Shown: piece after piece, positions 22,525-35,100 of the stretch
Position numbering within the stretch: the first letter of the stretch is position 1
Layout: each line of letters begins with the position of its first letter
Source: Durusdinium trenchii
Lineage: Eukaryota; Sar; Dinophyceae; Suessiales; Symbiodiniaceae
Length of the DNA stretch: 64,000 nucleotides
Assembly: GCA_963970005.1 (NCBI GenBank)
Contig: CAXAMN010008446.1
Span: 409,752-473,751 of the forward strand
Direction of reading: 5' to 3'
Notes under the pieces: model-generated
Databases searched by the model: none
Told to the model about the DNA's origin: nothing
What the model saw: the letters and a program-made list of their open reading frames with translations, nothing else
Position numbers and translations under genes: made by a program

Positions 22525-22640
22525 CCCGTTAGGAGGCTTCTTGCTCCGTTCGTAGCTACTAGCCCTTTGCTCTTAGTAGCGTTCTTGTTCCTACTAGTCG
22601 TAAGGCTAGGAGCCCCTAGAAGCTCCTAGTAGTTACCTGA
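22525..22640. repeat. TAGTAG-type dispersed repeat
   Basis: Contains gttcgtagctactag, ctcttagtagcgttc and ctcctagtagttacc. It belongs with 13545-13650 and 27420-27515. Confidence 0.6.
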
Positions 22641-22966
22641 AGATGCATTTCCTTTAGTTGGGTGGGGCGAAAAAAACACATCGTCCTTGGACCTTCGGCA
22701 CGGGTCTGTGACAAGTGACGGTCCGGCCAATCAAGTCAAAGAGCTCTGGTGAGGGATGCCTTGAAACGGCAAAGATCCGATGCCGAAACTGAAAAGGTAC
22801 CCCAAATTGGAAAAAACACACCAAAGATTGATTCGAAAAGCAGCACGAACCCGATTCCAACAATTTTTCTATATTTTTCTTATATGTTTAAAGAGCATCT
22901 TCTCAAGATAAGATGGCTGACTCATTGACATCCTTTGATATCTTTGATCCAGTTCTGAAAAAGACT

Positions 22967-23114
22967 CTACCCATTCATTAAGGTTTGCAGCTTCGCTTGC
23001 ACCATCCACACGGTGCCCCGGGTCATGCGTCGAACAAACCATCCTGGATCAGTTTCTACTTTTTGTGGGCTCACCCTCACCAATTGGAGGTTGGAGTCAA
23101 ATGCCATCAAATGC
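22967..23114 (-). CDS. Candidate terminal exon of gene C
   Basis: After CTATAG|G the frame reads HLMAFDSNLQLVRVSPQK, VETDPGWFVRRM and TVWMVQAKLQ, then stops. The composition is strongly protein-like. The product is not recognised. Confidence 0.45.
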
Positions 23115-26100
23115 CTATACCTGCCCACACCTACACCCGAACTCGGTAACGTCGAGCTACCCATGTCGTTGAGATCACAGCAGGGAAGCAAAAGCAGGAC
23201 ATGACAGAACGCAAGTACTTGTCGAATCGATTTGCTGGAATCCACATCGGATAAGGCCACAACACCCAACATATGGGTGTGTATTCAAACAGGGGGACCT
23301 CCCAGTTCAACTCCCTGGAAGAAAGTAATTAGACCAAAACCCATGTGCTCACCGTAGTCCTACAGACCGCGAGCCTCAGTCGGGCGCATGAAGCTGCGAT
23401 GGCGGCCTCGTTATTAAAAAAACACGCACACACACAAAAACAGCGGCCAAACGGGCGGGTGGCCAGTGGGACACACAGCAAGTGTCTCAGAATGTGGCTG
23501 TCTTGGAAGTCTATTCATTTTCTGTGGTCAACTGAGGCCTCCCAGTCTTGACCCACATGTCACACAGCATCCTCCCTCATACGAAACAAGCGGGGATTTG
23601 TTTCTTGGTGCACCCAACAAAAGCTACCCCGAAGCTAATCAAAGCGTTGTGCATCCTTGTGGAGTTGTGAATGCCGACGGTCTGTCTTGGGACACCTTCA
23701 CTCCTAAGTTCGCCAAGCATTGCCAAGCATTGCCTCCAGACCCCAATGGTGTGCCATAAAACATGCTCGAACGACCTGCCTATGATTCACAATCACATCT
23801 TCTGTACAATACAATCTTTTTCATCACGCTTCTCGAGCTGTCATCAAGATCATCAAGGGCCTCAGGTGCGATTGAGCTTCCAGGACGATCGAGTTGGAAA
23901 CGAGAGCGAGTTTGATATGTCATGCTTCGTCCTTGCCCACCACAAACCCACTGCAGTTGAACCGAAGAATCGCCAAAGAACACTTACAAAGCTAATCAAA
24001 GCTGTATACATATATATATATATAAATACAGTACATGTCTTGCATCACAGGGACCTCTCCCCCAAAAAGGAAACAATGAAACTACACATGACAGGAGTTT
24101 TCAATAGACAAAATGACTCTCAGTGAAGATTCAGCAAGAGTCGGTGAAGGTTTCCCCGCAACCACCACAAAAATCGGCCATCATGTTGGATCAGCTAGAT
24201 CATGGAGGAACAACCCCAGCCATTTCCCTGGAAATGATATCCAGGTTTTCCCGATTTCACCAACACAGACTCTGCTTTGCTCGAGTGTTTCACCAATCAA
24301 CCTGCCGGTGATGCACCCGGCTAGCTCGGCGATCCTCGATCTTCCAATCTCTTCCAAGGCTTCCGGCTCCATTGGCCCCGCTGCGACCGCGGTCGCTCAG
24401 GAGTCTATTCATCCTTCCCATCCTGGATGGAGAAATGCGAAACCGCAGGGTGATGGAAGAAGAGGACCACTTTGGGTCCCAAAAGGACATGATGGGTCCT
24501 ATTCACATGAACTTTGGTCCAAGTTCCATGCCCTGCCCAACCACATGATAGGGCATGCCCAACCACATCTTATAGGATATGATATGATTTGAACAGCGAT
24601 GAAGAACACATCTGGTGAAGCTTCACCGCTTCGCCGTCTTCACACCTGGACGACTGGGGTCCCCCCACCTTCACCAGGAAGTCCATCAAGCGATCCTGGT
24701 CCACCTGGGAGAAGCGCAGACTGCTCAACTGCTTGCATGAGGCTGGCAGTCAGGTGTGATGGGCGAAACATCACATCCGGGCCGTTAGAGTTCTCAAGTC
24801 ATAACTTTTGGACATGGCTTGGGTTGGCCATCCATCCATCTCTTTTGCGTTGAACCCTTGGGCCGCCCAACGTTTCCCGCCCAATTAGGTGTGTGTTTGT
24901 GTGTCAACCCCTGTTCCTAAGGGTCTTCGTTCCACTAATGCAGGGGGGCGTAGCGTGTTCAGATGACTACGCCCAACGAAGCTAGTCTGAACACGGGATA
25001 CCAGGATTGGCCATCCTGGCGTACCTGCGCTGACGGAACTGTTGCTTAAGCTTGTCCACTTTCTGTTTGTTTCCATGGTCCTTCATGCTACTCCCCACAA
25101 ACAAGTTTCCCACCGCAGTTCTCTGCCGCTCGTGAGTTGCAGCCTATCGCGCGAGAGTTTACCAGCTGAGTACAACCATTAACATTTCAAGTGCGCGGAC
25201 CTTTTCACCTTACTGTTCCCTCACCTTCCTTCTCGACGTGGGAATTGAGTTAACAGCAAACCAATGTCAGAGTGTGTGTCATTCTTTGTGTTCGAAAAAG
25301 AGACGCCCCGCATGGCGGAGGATGCTGGTGTTCTGCGACGATTCAGCTCGGGCCATGTCGCGATTCAGCTCGGGCACGCCCAACTCATGCAACATCTCCT
25401 CTGCATCTTCCAGCCTCCAAGAGGGCGCTGTACCGGAGCAGGGCTGGGAGTGAGAAGTGATGGGGAGATATTGGAAGATGTTGGCTTCAGAATTAGGGGT
25501 CCACATCATGGTAAGGAACTTCAAACAGGTAGATTTGGAGGCGAGTGCACACAATCAGTGTCTCAAGCCTAATTAAACGTCCAGAATTTCCAGAAACACT
25601 CGATGACTTCATGAAGGGGAAGACAGGGTACGTGCGAATCCCTTTTCTAGACACAGTTTGGGCAGTACAAAGGTCAACTATGGTCATACACAATATGCCA
25701 AGAGTCTCAGTTTGAGCTATGAGATCTCCACACAGTTTGGGTATCACAAAAAGAACATTGATGTAGCTGTGGCTGGCGAGGCGATGATAAGATGAGGATG
25801 ATGGATATGAATAGAGTGGTGAATCATCAACACCTAGACTCATGACAACAGTTTAACCACTTCTTGATCAAACTTGGCCTCTAGAATCTCTAGAACCGCT
25901 ATCAACTGTGAACATCCACGGCTTTATATGTGTGGTGCACTGGCGCTCCCCTTTCCACAAGTACCATGCAAACCATCATAAAGGACGGCAACAACTCCCT
26001 TGAAGAGATTGGGGGTCAACTCATCATGATCAAACCTAGGAACCCGCAGGTTGAACATCCTTTTCTGTCGCAAAAAAGTGGTTTCAACCTGTTTCGTAGA

Positions 26101-29100
26101 TGGCACCACCACGGTTGACATGTCTGTTCCATGATGTCTGTTACTTTGCACGACCTTATACTCGGGATGGTACCACCACCTACCACCACCTATATATACT
26201 CTCCATGCGTCGCTGCCCACGCCTGATCCGATCCTCAAAGCAAGGTAAGCAGAGGTGGGACGAAGAGAGATGGACTGAATGGTGTAGAAATGACATATGA
26301 CACGACTCAGGGTGTGGTGCCAGGGAGGTCAATTGATCGGCAGTTTTGCAGTTTTATTGAGTGTCTGGGTATTGTTGTTTGCATTAATGCATATATGGCG
26401 CCGTTTTTTGGTATCATGGTCAACAATAAGGAACACAATAAATAAAGGTGAAACAGGTGTAAATCCATATGAATCCATGTAAATGAGAAGTGGCCCAACA
26501 TTTATGTAACTGGTATACCTCATCCTTCCCTGCAGTAAAAAAGCGGAATCGCATCTAACAACATGTTTGCAGAGTTCCTACATAATATCACCACATCGCC
26601 CACATCCACAATCAAAGCTAGATGCCGAGACCACGAACCTGTCCCGGTTTGATGCTTCTGTCACTACTGTGCTGAAAAGTGATTAACCTAGGGGGGTTCC
26701 CAAAATGGTGACCTAGGGCACATGTGATCACCAAATGGATCCAACCAAGTATACGTGATCCTTGGGACACTCTGCATACTGTGGAACAAATAGGCCTGGG
26801 AGGTTAATTGTATGCACATATTCCATGCTGTGAGAACTCAAAAACCGGCTCTTGAAATGTATACCATTGTTTCTCAGAACTACCAGTACCATTGACCGTG
26901 TGCAGAACTGCAAACAAGCAAAGCCCGAACACACATGATATCATGAAATAATATTGGAACAACACACAATCTCATGAACAGGACAACTTAACCTTTTTTC
27001 CTCCGTGAGCAGGTGGATGATTTCGCCTTGTCATAATGAATATGCCTATACACCTTGAGATCCTGCATGTTTCGATCATCTGCGACACCGCCGAAGCCCT
27101 CTCTGCGACACCTGCTTCTCCAAGTGACGTCGGGGTCCAAATCGGCCTCCGAATCAGCGCAAGCCAAAGGATCGAACTAAAAAAACACAAACAAACCCAG
27201 ACGCTCCATGTATGCCATATATGCCTACATTGGGGTGGTTTTGGGGGTCAATGTAGGCATATATTCCATACATGGAGTGTATGAGAAATGCTTTCTTTTT
27301 GCTTCGTGGTTGGTGGTGTCTGGGAAAGACATGTGGTCATGTGGTAGATCCCTATACCAACTCCGACTAAAATTTCAATTGACGCGTGTCCCAAAAAAGC
27401 CACACACAACTGAGGGCTACCAGCAGTAATGCCAGGAGCTACGTTCGTAGCGTCCTTGTTACTAGTAGCGTTGCACCTTGTTACTAGTAACTTCTTGTTA
27501 CTCGTAGTAATGCCACCACCAATGATTTCTGGGAATTGTCCTAGATCCCTATACCAACTCTGACTAAAATTTGATGCGTGTCCCAAACCCTGCGCCCCGA
27601 TCCAGCGCTCGGTTCCACCTGCACCATCAGTTCAATGCGCTCGGCCGCTTCCGCCGGCGTGTCTGGGCATCAAGGCGACCGAGGTATGGTGGTGCTGGCT
27701 GTGATGTTTTTGTGCTCCAGCACTAGCTTTCCCATGCTTTCCCCAAAATCATCCCCAAACAAACACAGAAAGCTTGGGATGATGGTGATGTTGGCATGGT
27801 AAGTGTAAACATGTGACATGTGCATGATTGTTGGGAGAGATTTGCCAGTGGTTTTATGGCAGGATGTTGGGAACTCAGCATGGTGGACGTTAAGTGGCTT
27901 CCACTGGTCTAGACCATACCAACAAGCCAGACTTCCAACAGAACTCCACCTCAGCCGGTTCTGGAACTCCCGGAGGAGCGAGTCCGAACCGATCCCCAAG
28001 TCGCGACACCGACCTTATGCAGTGTCAGGGGGTCCAGCTGAGTCGGGCGTTACGCAGTGAAAAGGGAATGGAAATGGGAACCACTGGGGATTAGGATGAT
28101 TGAAGCTAGATGGATGACATGGGGGCATGGCCAAAATGGGAACACTCCAAAAAGCCTCTGATCTCGGAGCTTGGGGGTTCTAACAGCTCCGGACATGCGT
28201 TGTTCGACACGTAGAGACCGCCTTTCGACGCGAAGTGCCATGAGTTTTCAGCCCAGATGCTTGCTAAGGTGCCATGGATCTCCTCAAAGGGAGACAACGC
28301 GCGGCGTGATCCACGCTGCGTTGACCGCTCTCGGGACCCCCCTATAGCAGTGCCTGTGGATCAAAACTGGGGTTCCCACCCTGCGCAGGACCGCTACACA
28401 TGGAACGGGCCCCTGCTGGGACATAGAGCTGGGGACTGGGTCAAAACATGTCAAAACCGGGGGGCCTAGGTTGACCACGGAAAACGACTAACATCTACCC
28501 CAGACACGACCCATGGGACTGCCATAGGACTGCCGATCAGGCCAGGGGTGGTGCCAGGGGGTCAATTGATCGGCATATATGGCAGTCCCATGGGTCGTGT
28601 CTGGGTACTAACTATACCAACGATATCAACCTATCAGGCGAGCCACCGAGCCACAGCCACCAACGTGAGCAACCGAGCCAGAATTACCTCGAGTTGTGTT
28701 GAAAAAACTGTGTGAATTGCATGCCGTTGAGGTGACCTCGACCGTACGTGCAAGGTTTTCAGACATATCTTCTTTGGACTTGGCATGACTTGTGGGGGTG
28801 GTAGGCATTGACTTCAAACAATTGGGGATTGCCTGCTAAGACCTCACAACTGCAAGCTGAAGAGGTCAGGAAAACAACAACTGCAGCGCCACATAGCGCC
28901 ACTGTGCATAAAGGTCACCGTTATCTTTTGAGCCTTCCTTTCTTGTTTTGAGAAGCAAACACTTCGCAAAGCTTCGCGGCTTATGACCAAGTGCTGACAA
29001 CTAACATCAACTAACTAGTTCAATGCCAAAGGACAAAACGGTACATCGGACAAACATAGGATGTAGGGCTTCCCAAGTGAAAATACATGACCCCACGCAC

Positions 29101-32100
29101 ACAAACGAAGTGATATGAATCAACAATAGATAAAACGATAAAGCACTAGTGGTGGGCTTAAACTAATCTATTTGAGGATAGCTCTGCTTCCATCGCTCCA
29201 AAAGGCCTCCACCATCCTCCACCAACGGCCGAGCTGCAAATTGCAAGAATGCCAGCACGTCAGCCACTGACACCTCGAATCTGCAAGCCAGCTGGAAGAT
29301 CGAAAAGACCGAGGTTTGAGACTGGCCTGACATCGGGCCAGACCTGGGTCGGACGTGAAGGAACTTCCGGATCGAACGGTGCCATGTGTCGGAGCCCCTT
29401 AAAGGGGCCTCATCCCGAAACACGTAAAAAAAGGAGTGCCCGGCTGATCTGGTGTTGTAGTCTAACACCATGGTACTTTTGGTATGAACCATGAAAACAT
29501 TGGCCGTTGGCATAGTGCCTAGAATCGGCTGAAACTGCGCCACCCTCGACAGCAACCACCAAACCAAAAATTTGACACATTTAAAGGATAAAGAAGGCAC
29601 GTGAAAACCTGGCATGTGAAGACTCAACCATGGGGAATTCCAATATCTTTTAACTGCAGCTGTTACCTTTTTTCCGCCCTAGCGCTCCCACGGATCAAAA
29701 ACGATCAAAACCACCCTCCTCAGCCGAAGTCACGTTCCCGCGTCCGATTCCCGCGGCCCCACCGGTGGGAATCGGCGAGTGGCCCGTTCGCGGAGCTTCG
29801 CGCGGTGTCCCACGGCGCGGTTCCGCGCCTCGTCGCGGGACACTTCGGCGACCCGCGTGACCAGCCAAGAAGTGCCGATGTGCCGTTGGCCGACTGGGCA
29901 GGTCACGTGGGGAGACCACGGGAGGCTTATGGCTTACTTCGTCCAAGCGTATACTGAGCACGGGGAAGGAAGATCAGGTACCAAACTGTATTCCCTAGGC
30001 GGCAAACAATGGGGCATCAGAACGAGGATTCTCAATTCTACTCTGAGAGCATCTGAGAGTAGAATTTATCTGTTTGGGACCCTTTCAATCATGGTCGTTT
30101 CGAGAGACCTAGAGCGTTTCAAAGCAGTTCAGAGCAAATCAGAGAAGTTGAGAGCAACCTAAAGCAAAACAGCTCTCTCCAGTGACTCTGGATCACTCTG
30201 AACTGCTCAGAGTGATTGAGAGTCATTCGGAGTCCTTCTGAGTCCCTTCTGTTCTCTCCTTGCACTCGAGCACTTGTTAGTTTGCTCTGAGAGTAGAATT
30301 GAGACTCCTCGTTTTGCTGCCGCCGCCAGACCAGTCTGTAGGCCTATGAGGTCTCAGACAGGTCGAGGCGTTCCAGGAAGGCCAGGCATGAAACTGAAAC
30401 ATGGAAATGAGACGACAAAGTGTGGTTCCTTTTGTTCCAGGTGGGCCGGTGGATGACCTGTTTTTTTGGGTGGAGCATACATGCCATGGCCTACCAAAGT
30501 CTGAGGAACGCCAGGCATGTCAGCTTTTGGCAAATCGCAATGTTTGTGAATGTCTCGCTCGGCCAAACCTGAGGCCGAAAACAAGAAAGTAAAACAACAT
30601 GAGGCCCCCGAGCTGTTCAGCATTGTTTTAGCCACTCGCCCTCTCTCGCGCGCTCTTGTATCTGTCCCCTGTCTCTCTATCACGCTCCAATATCTATCCC
30701 CTGGGTAAAGTACTTCCAAGAACGACAGTTAAAAGCGCATCCATTTCATTTCAAGCAAGCCCCAGGCCCCAGGTATAGAAAAGCCTCTACGTAATACAAA
30801 AAACAGACAGACGGGCTTTCAACATTAAGTTGGTGGGTACGGCCGCCCCATCGATAAGTAGGTGCCAACCGGAAGGTCCTTTCAAATGAAAATGGGAGTC
30901 CAACCTCATACGCAGTGTTGCGCACATACCCTGCCACCCACCTCATCCTGCCTCAGTCAATTTTGATGCTGTATGAATGATCTGAACCTCGAGGAGCTCC
31001 AGTTACTCACAGTGAGGATAAAACCAACATATGACGCCAGAATATGTTGCATTGGAAGGCGCGAAAGCTCCTGCCATCTCCTGCCTATATATTCTGACCA
31101 CCCATCGGGGATTGAACATAACAGGCACCTATAGCAGCAAACTTGTTCAAGCTGCGTAGGCGTAGCCCTCTAGCCTTCCAACATGTTCCTCTTCCATGGC
31201 TTCACAAGGAGTGTTTAAGTTGACCTGGCTGCTGTTTGAGACCTCTACCCACAAGTGCACCTCCTAGTCTGCTTTGGCCATGGGGCTGGCGGCTTGGCTA
31301 GGCTGCCATACTTTCGAGTGCTTGACATTTTTCAGATTTTCCTCGCTTTCTGTATACTATTGCATATAGCGTCATGCTGTTCGAACCTGTCATTGAAAAA
31401 CACCCAATCCTTCTTCCCAATGAGACCATGGCACCTGGCGGTGGAGCAGTCCGCCAGCTGCGGAGCACCAAAGGCCCACACGTCCTGCCGAGTCGCTGGT
31501 CCGAAGACACGGCCCCGCTGGATCGATGCATCGAGCGGAAGCGGTTCTTGGTGGATTGAGGATGGTACATGAGGTAGGTTGGTGGTTTATAACAAGAACA
31601 TGTCTAAAATGCAGCCTCCATCCAAAAATAGCAGCTTGAATCATCCTTGAGGTCACTTTGCTTTGTGCCTTGAGGTCACCTCTGAGGTTCACTGTGATGG
31701 ATTCCGGTGATCTGAGTGGCAAAGGCTGTTTTTGGTGCAATGCTCTCATGATACAAAATGATGTGAGATCATGTGTCCAGAAGATGCGCGCTGGTGATGG
31801 AGAGCTTAAAGATGACGTGTCAAAAGCGGAGAGATGTGATATGTTTAGTCTCCCTCCTGCATAGTAGTGAGGCCGCCCGCTGCTGGGGTTCGCTTCGATT
31901 CGCCCCAGCGTTGCTCCACAGGGTTGCTGCCTTCGGATTTTGGGTTTTCCTCGTTCGGCCGGTGTGCTCCACGGTCAAGGGGATGTGGCGTCATGTGGTG
32001 CAGTGCGTTGTGATGGTGTGATGTGATTCATTCCTCTCTCTCTCTCTCTCTGGCTGCAGTACTGACAGTCGAGCAGTCTGCCAGTGATTCATGATGTGTG

Positions 32101-35100
32101 GCCAAGTGCAATGCAGTTAATGCAGTTCTGAAGTGCAAATGCTGGTGATGTGACCTGCGGTCAAGTGACATATGATTGTAAATTCTACTGACCCAAATGC
32201 AAACATGAGGTATGCAAAGATTAACTGTGCATGAGCATACCTATAAAACTCTTGGCTCAGCTGGGCTGGGCCAAGAGAAAGTTCTGAGGATGTGTTCCAA
32301 ATGATCGGTTCTCATTGAATCCCTGTAGCATTTCTTGATTTAGGACTCAGGATCTCAGCCAAGACCCAAATATCTGAATCTAAGGTTTTCCAAAACGAGT
32401 AACATAGAAACAAGATGAAACAAGGATCAAATGGGAGGTGGGTCGGATTATGCAAGTGTTTGGTTCACGTCAGCTTACCTGAGCTATATAGTATACCTTC
32501 TTCACAGCCAGCACTGTCCTGAGTCTGCGTGACACACAGCACGATGCAGGAGTCTTATTGACCCAACTCCACGCGCGCATGGATCGCATGGCGAACTGCG
32601 GAAAAAGAACTGCGGCTCGTTAGGGCTCGTTCTCTGATGTGAGGATGGAGTAGAATGCACAAGTAGCTGTTAACATGGTCCTCAAAAGCCATTGTATAGT
32701 AATATATACGACTATATATATATATATAACTATAATTAGTTATAGTATAAACATGTATATATATAAACACGATTGATCACGATTGTAAAACGTATGAAAG
32801 TCCTGGACCCGTCAGCAATCGTACTCCTTTGCATCTGGCATGCGCACACACAATTAACAGGTGCAACTCTTTGTGAGTTATGTTCCTGCTTGTTTCACAT
32901 GGGAGAAGGCCTCTTTTGCAAACACAATGCACATGCCTCCTGGGTGGCTATTGAAACTTGTACATGACTGGAACACAACTATATATATATATTATATGAT
33001 TCTGATCATCTAATCAACTGACTGATCTTGACATGGCTCAAACTCGCACGTCAAATTCTTGAGCACATGGTCAAGCACCAGTCCGAGTCTGTCGCTGGCG
33101 CGGGCCCTGGAACATCCACATACTGTAGGGCCCCAAAGACCACTGTATGTCTACCTTGTCTACCTTTGGGGGCCCCACTCTGACCCTCCAAAAGTAAGTT
33201 AAGTCGCAAACAAAACATTATCAATACACCAGCAAAAATATTCAGGAAACCCATCACACATACTCTTGGACCCAGACTCTGCAAACAGGTGGACTTGATC
33301 AAACACTTCCTTAATGTAGACTCTTGATTAATCCCACCCCATTTGGATTGAAACACCTCTTTATTTATGGAGGGTTTATTCATCAAGAGTCTACACATGA
33401 AGACTTGGGGCTCTCTGCTGGGGGTCTGATCCAACGCACTTCCTGCCACATCGGGCCGACTGCTGGGGATCGCGCCAAAAAGCGCGGCTGCTGCTCCCAA
33501 TCAGCACCTCAGCTGGTCAAACAAAGCCAACAGGTGTGACCTCAGGCTGGACACTTTGACCATCTTGGACCCAATGGTTTAACAAGTTGTTTCTTTTGAA
33601 GGTCAATTGCGTACACACTGCTGGCTTGCCTACGCTGGAGGGTTCGCAGGAGCATGTGGGAAGCATGGCTTCGCAAAGCTTCGCAACACAGCCTCACTAA
33701 TTGGTTTTCCTACCTTTCATACATTATATATATATATATATATATGTATATGTATTATGTATATATGTTTAGCCTTCACGAAATGGTTTCGCCTGCGTGA
33801 AATCTAAGAGTTATAAAGGCTTCGCACCACACATAATTGTATCGCACAAATGCCTTCGCAAGCGTCTGGGGAGTTAAGTCTATATAAACCCCCAAATAAA
33901 TGGAAAAGTAAATCCCCGCTAACAATGTATTGGACACCGGTTCTATATATTTCGCTATTTCTTAATGATTCAATAAGGAAACGCCACTCATTTTGGACAT
34001 GTTTAGACCATGGGATGTTAAGGAGGGGTTGCGCAGCTGAGATGAACAGAGGGTGTTTGACTTCGGTGTTGGTTTAGCATCAGTGCATCATGTGAACATC
34101 ACGATACATGGCCAACCTGGCTTTTGAGATCGTCCCTTATAAGATAGGTCCACCACATGACTTCAGGTGCCTCAACATGACTTCAGGTGCCTCAACATGA
34201 CTTCAGGTGCCTCATCCTCCTCACAATTCCCACATCTCCAAGGGTGCGGCGACCTGGTCACAGTATCTTCTGCACAGCGAACACCCAAACTAACCCAACA
34301 CAACAAAACTACAACACCCCGAACCAGCACCACGGAAAAGGCTTGTTTATAAACACTCCTGGCTCTGCATGCTCCATCCAATCACCCCCAATCACGAGGT
34401 GTTGGAAGAGCAACATGCGGTCTCGCTGTCATCCGAAACCAAGCTGCCCCCCCCAAAAAGGCAAAACCCTGAGCCATCCTGAGCCCATCGGTACCCTGAG
34501 CCCATCCGTGCCCCCCGAAATGGGTCCACTTACCCCGGTCCCTCAGCGCCCGGCTGGACTGCAGAACTCGGCTCAGCAGCTGGGGGATCACAGTGCCAGG
34601 CCTCAGAGTCTGTCGTCTTCGCGGACTGCCCGTGGTTGTCCTGAGGTTGTTCATGACATCCACGTGGTGTGGGCGGTGTGGGTGGACATGGCCCTTGTTT
34701 CAGATGAAAGCCATGGGACCTTCGGCAAAAAGGCTCAAGTCGGTTCAAGTCGGTAGATTGGTAGATCTGGGTGTTTCAAACTCTCAGAGGTCGCTGCTCC
34801 TGAAAGCCAGCCAGCTCGCCAGCTCTCGCACCCACGAAGCGAAGGCGCCCGACGTCCGGGCGGAATGAGGGTGGAGGGCATCTCTGGCCGACGCGACGCA
34901 GTTGATTGAGCATTCAAGGCAGTGGATCTGCTGCGCGGCTTGAAGTGTAGGTTGGGATGAGATTCGGAGGATTTCCATGGCAGTTGATAGTCAGTCATGA
35001 GTCATGACTTTCTGAGTGGGCCCAGTAGGGCAAAGCACCTAACAACCTGTGTTGGGACGTTGGAGCAAACCCGAACGGTCCAGGTTCAGATGTTCATCCA

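Larger units (their letters stand above)
18943..22966. other. Region between candidate gene C and kinase B, no certain gene
   Basis: I see only weak candidates here. A minus-strand open stretch near 20590-20735 reads DGTELLAERSSSY and IPFAIRPVWVNG. Another, near 22690-22840, reads HRIFAVSRHPSPELFD. Neither has two convincing splice borders. The upstream control region of kinase B would lie in the left part. Confidence 0.4.
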
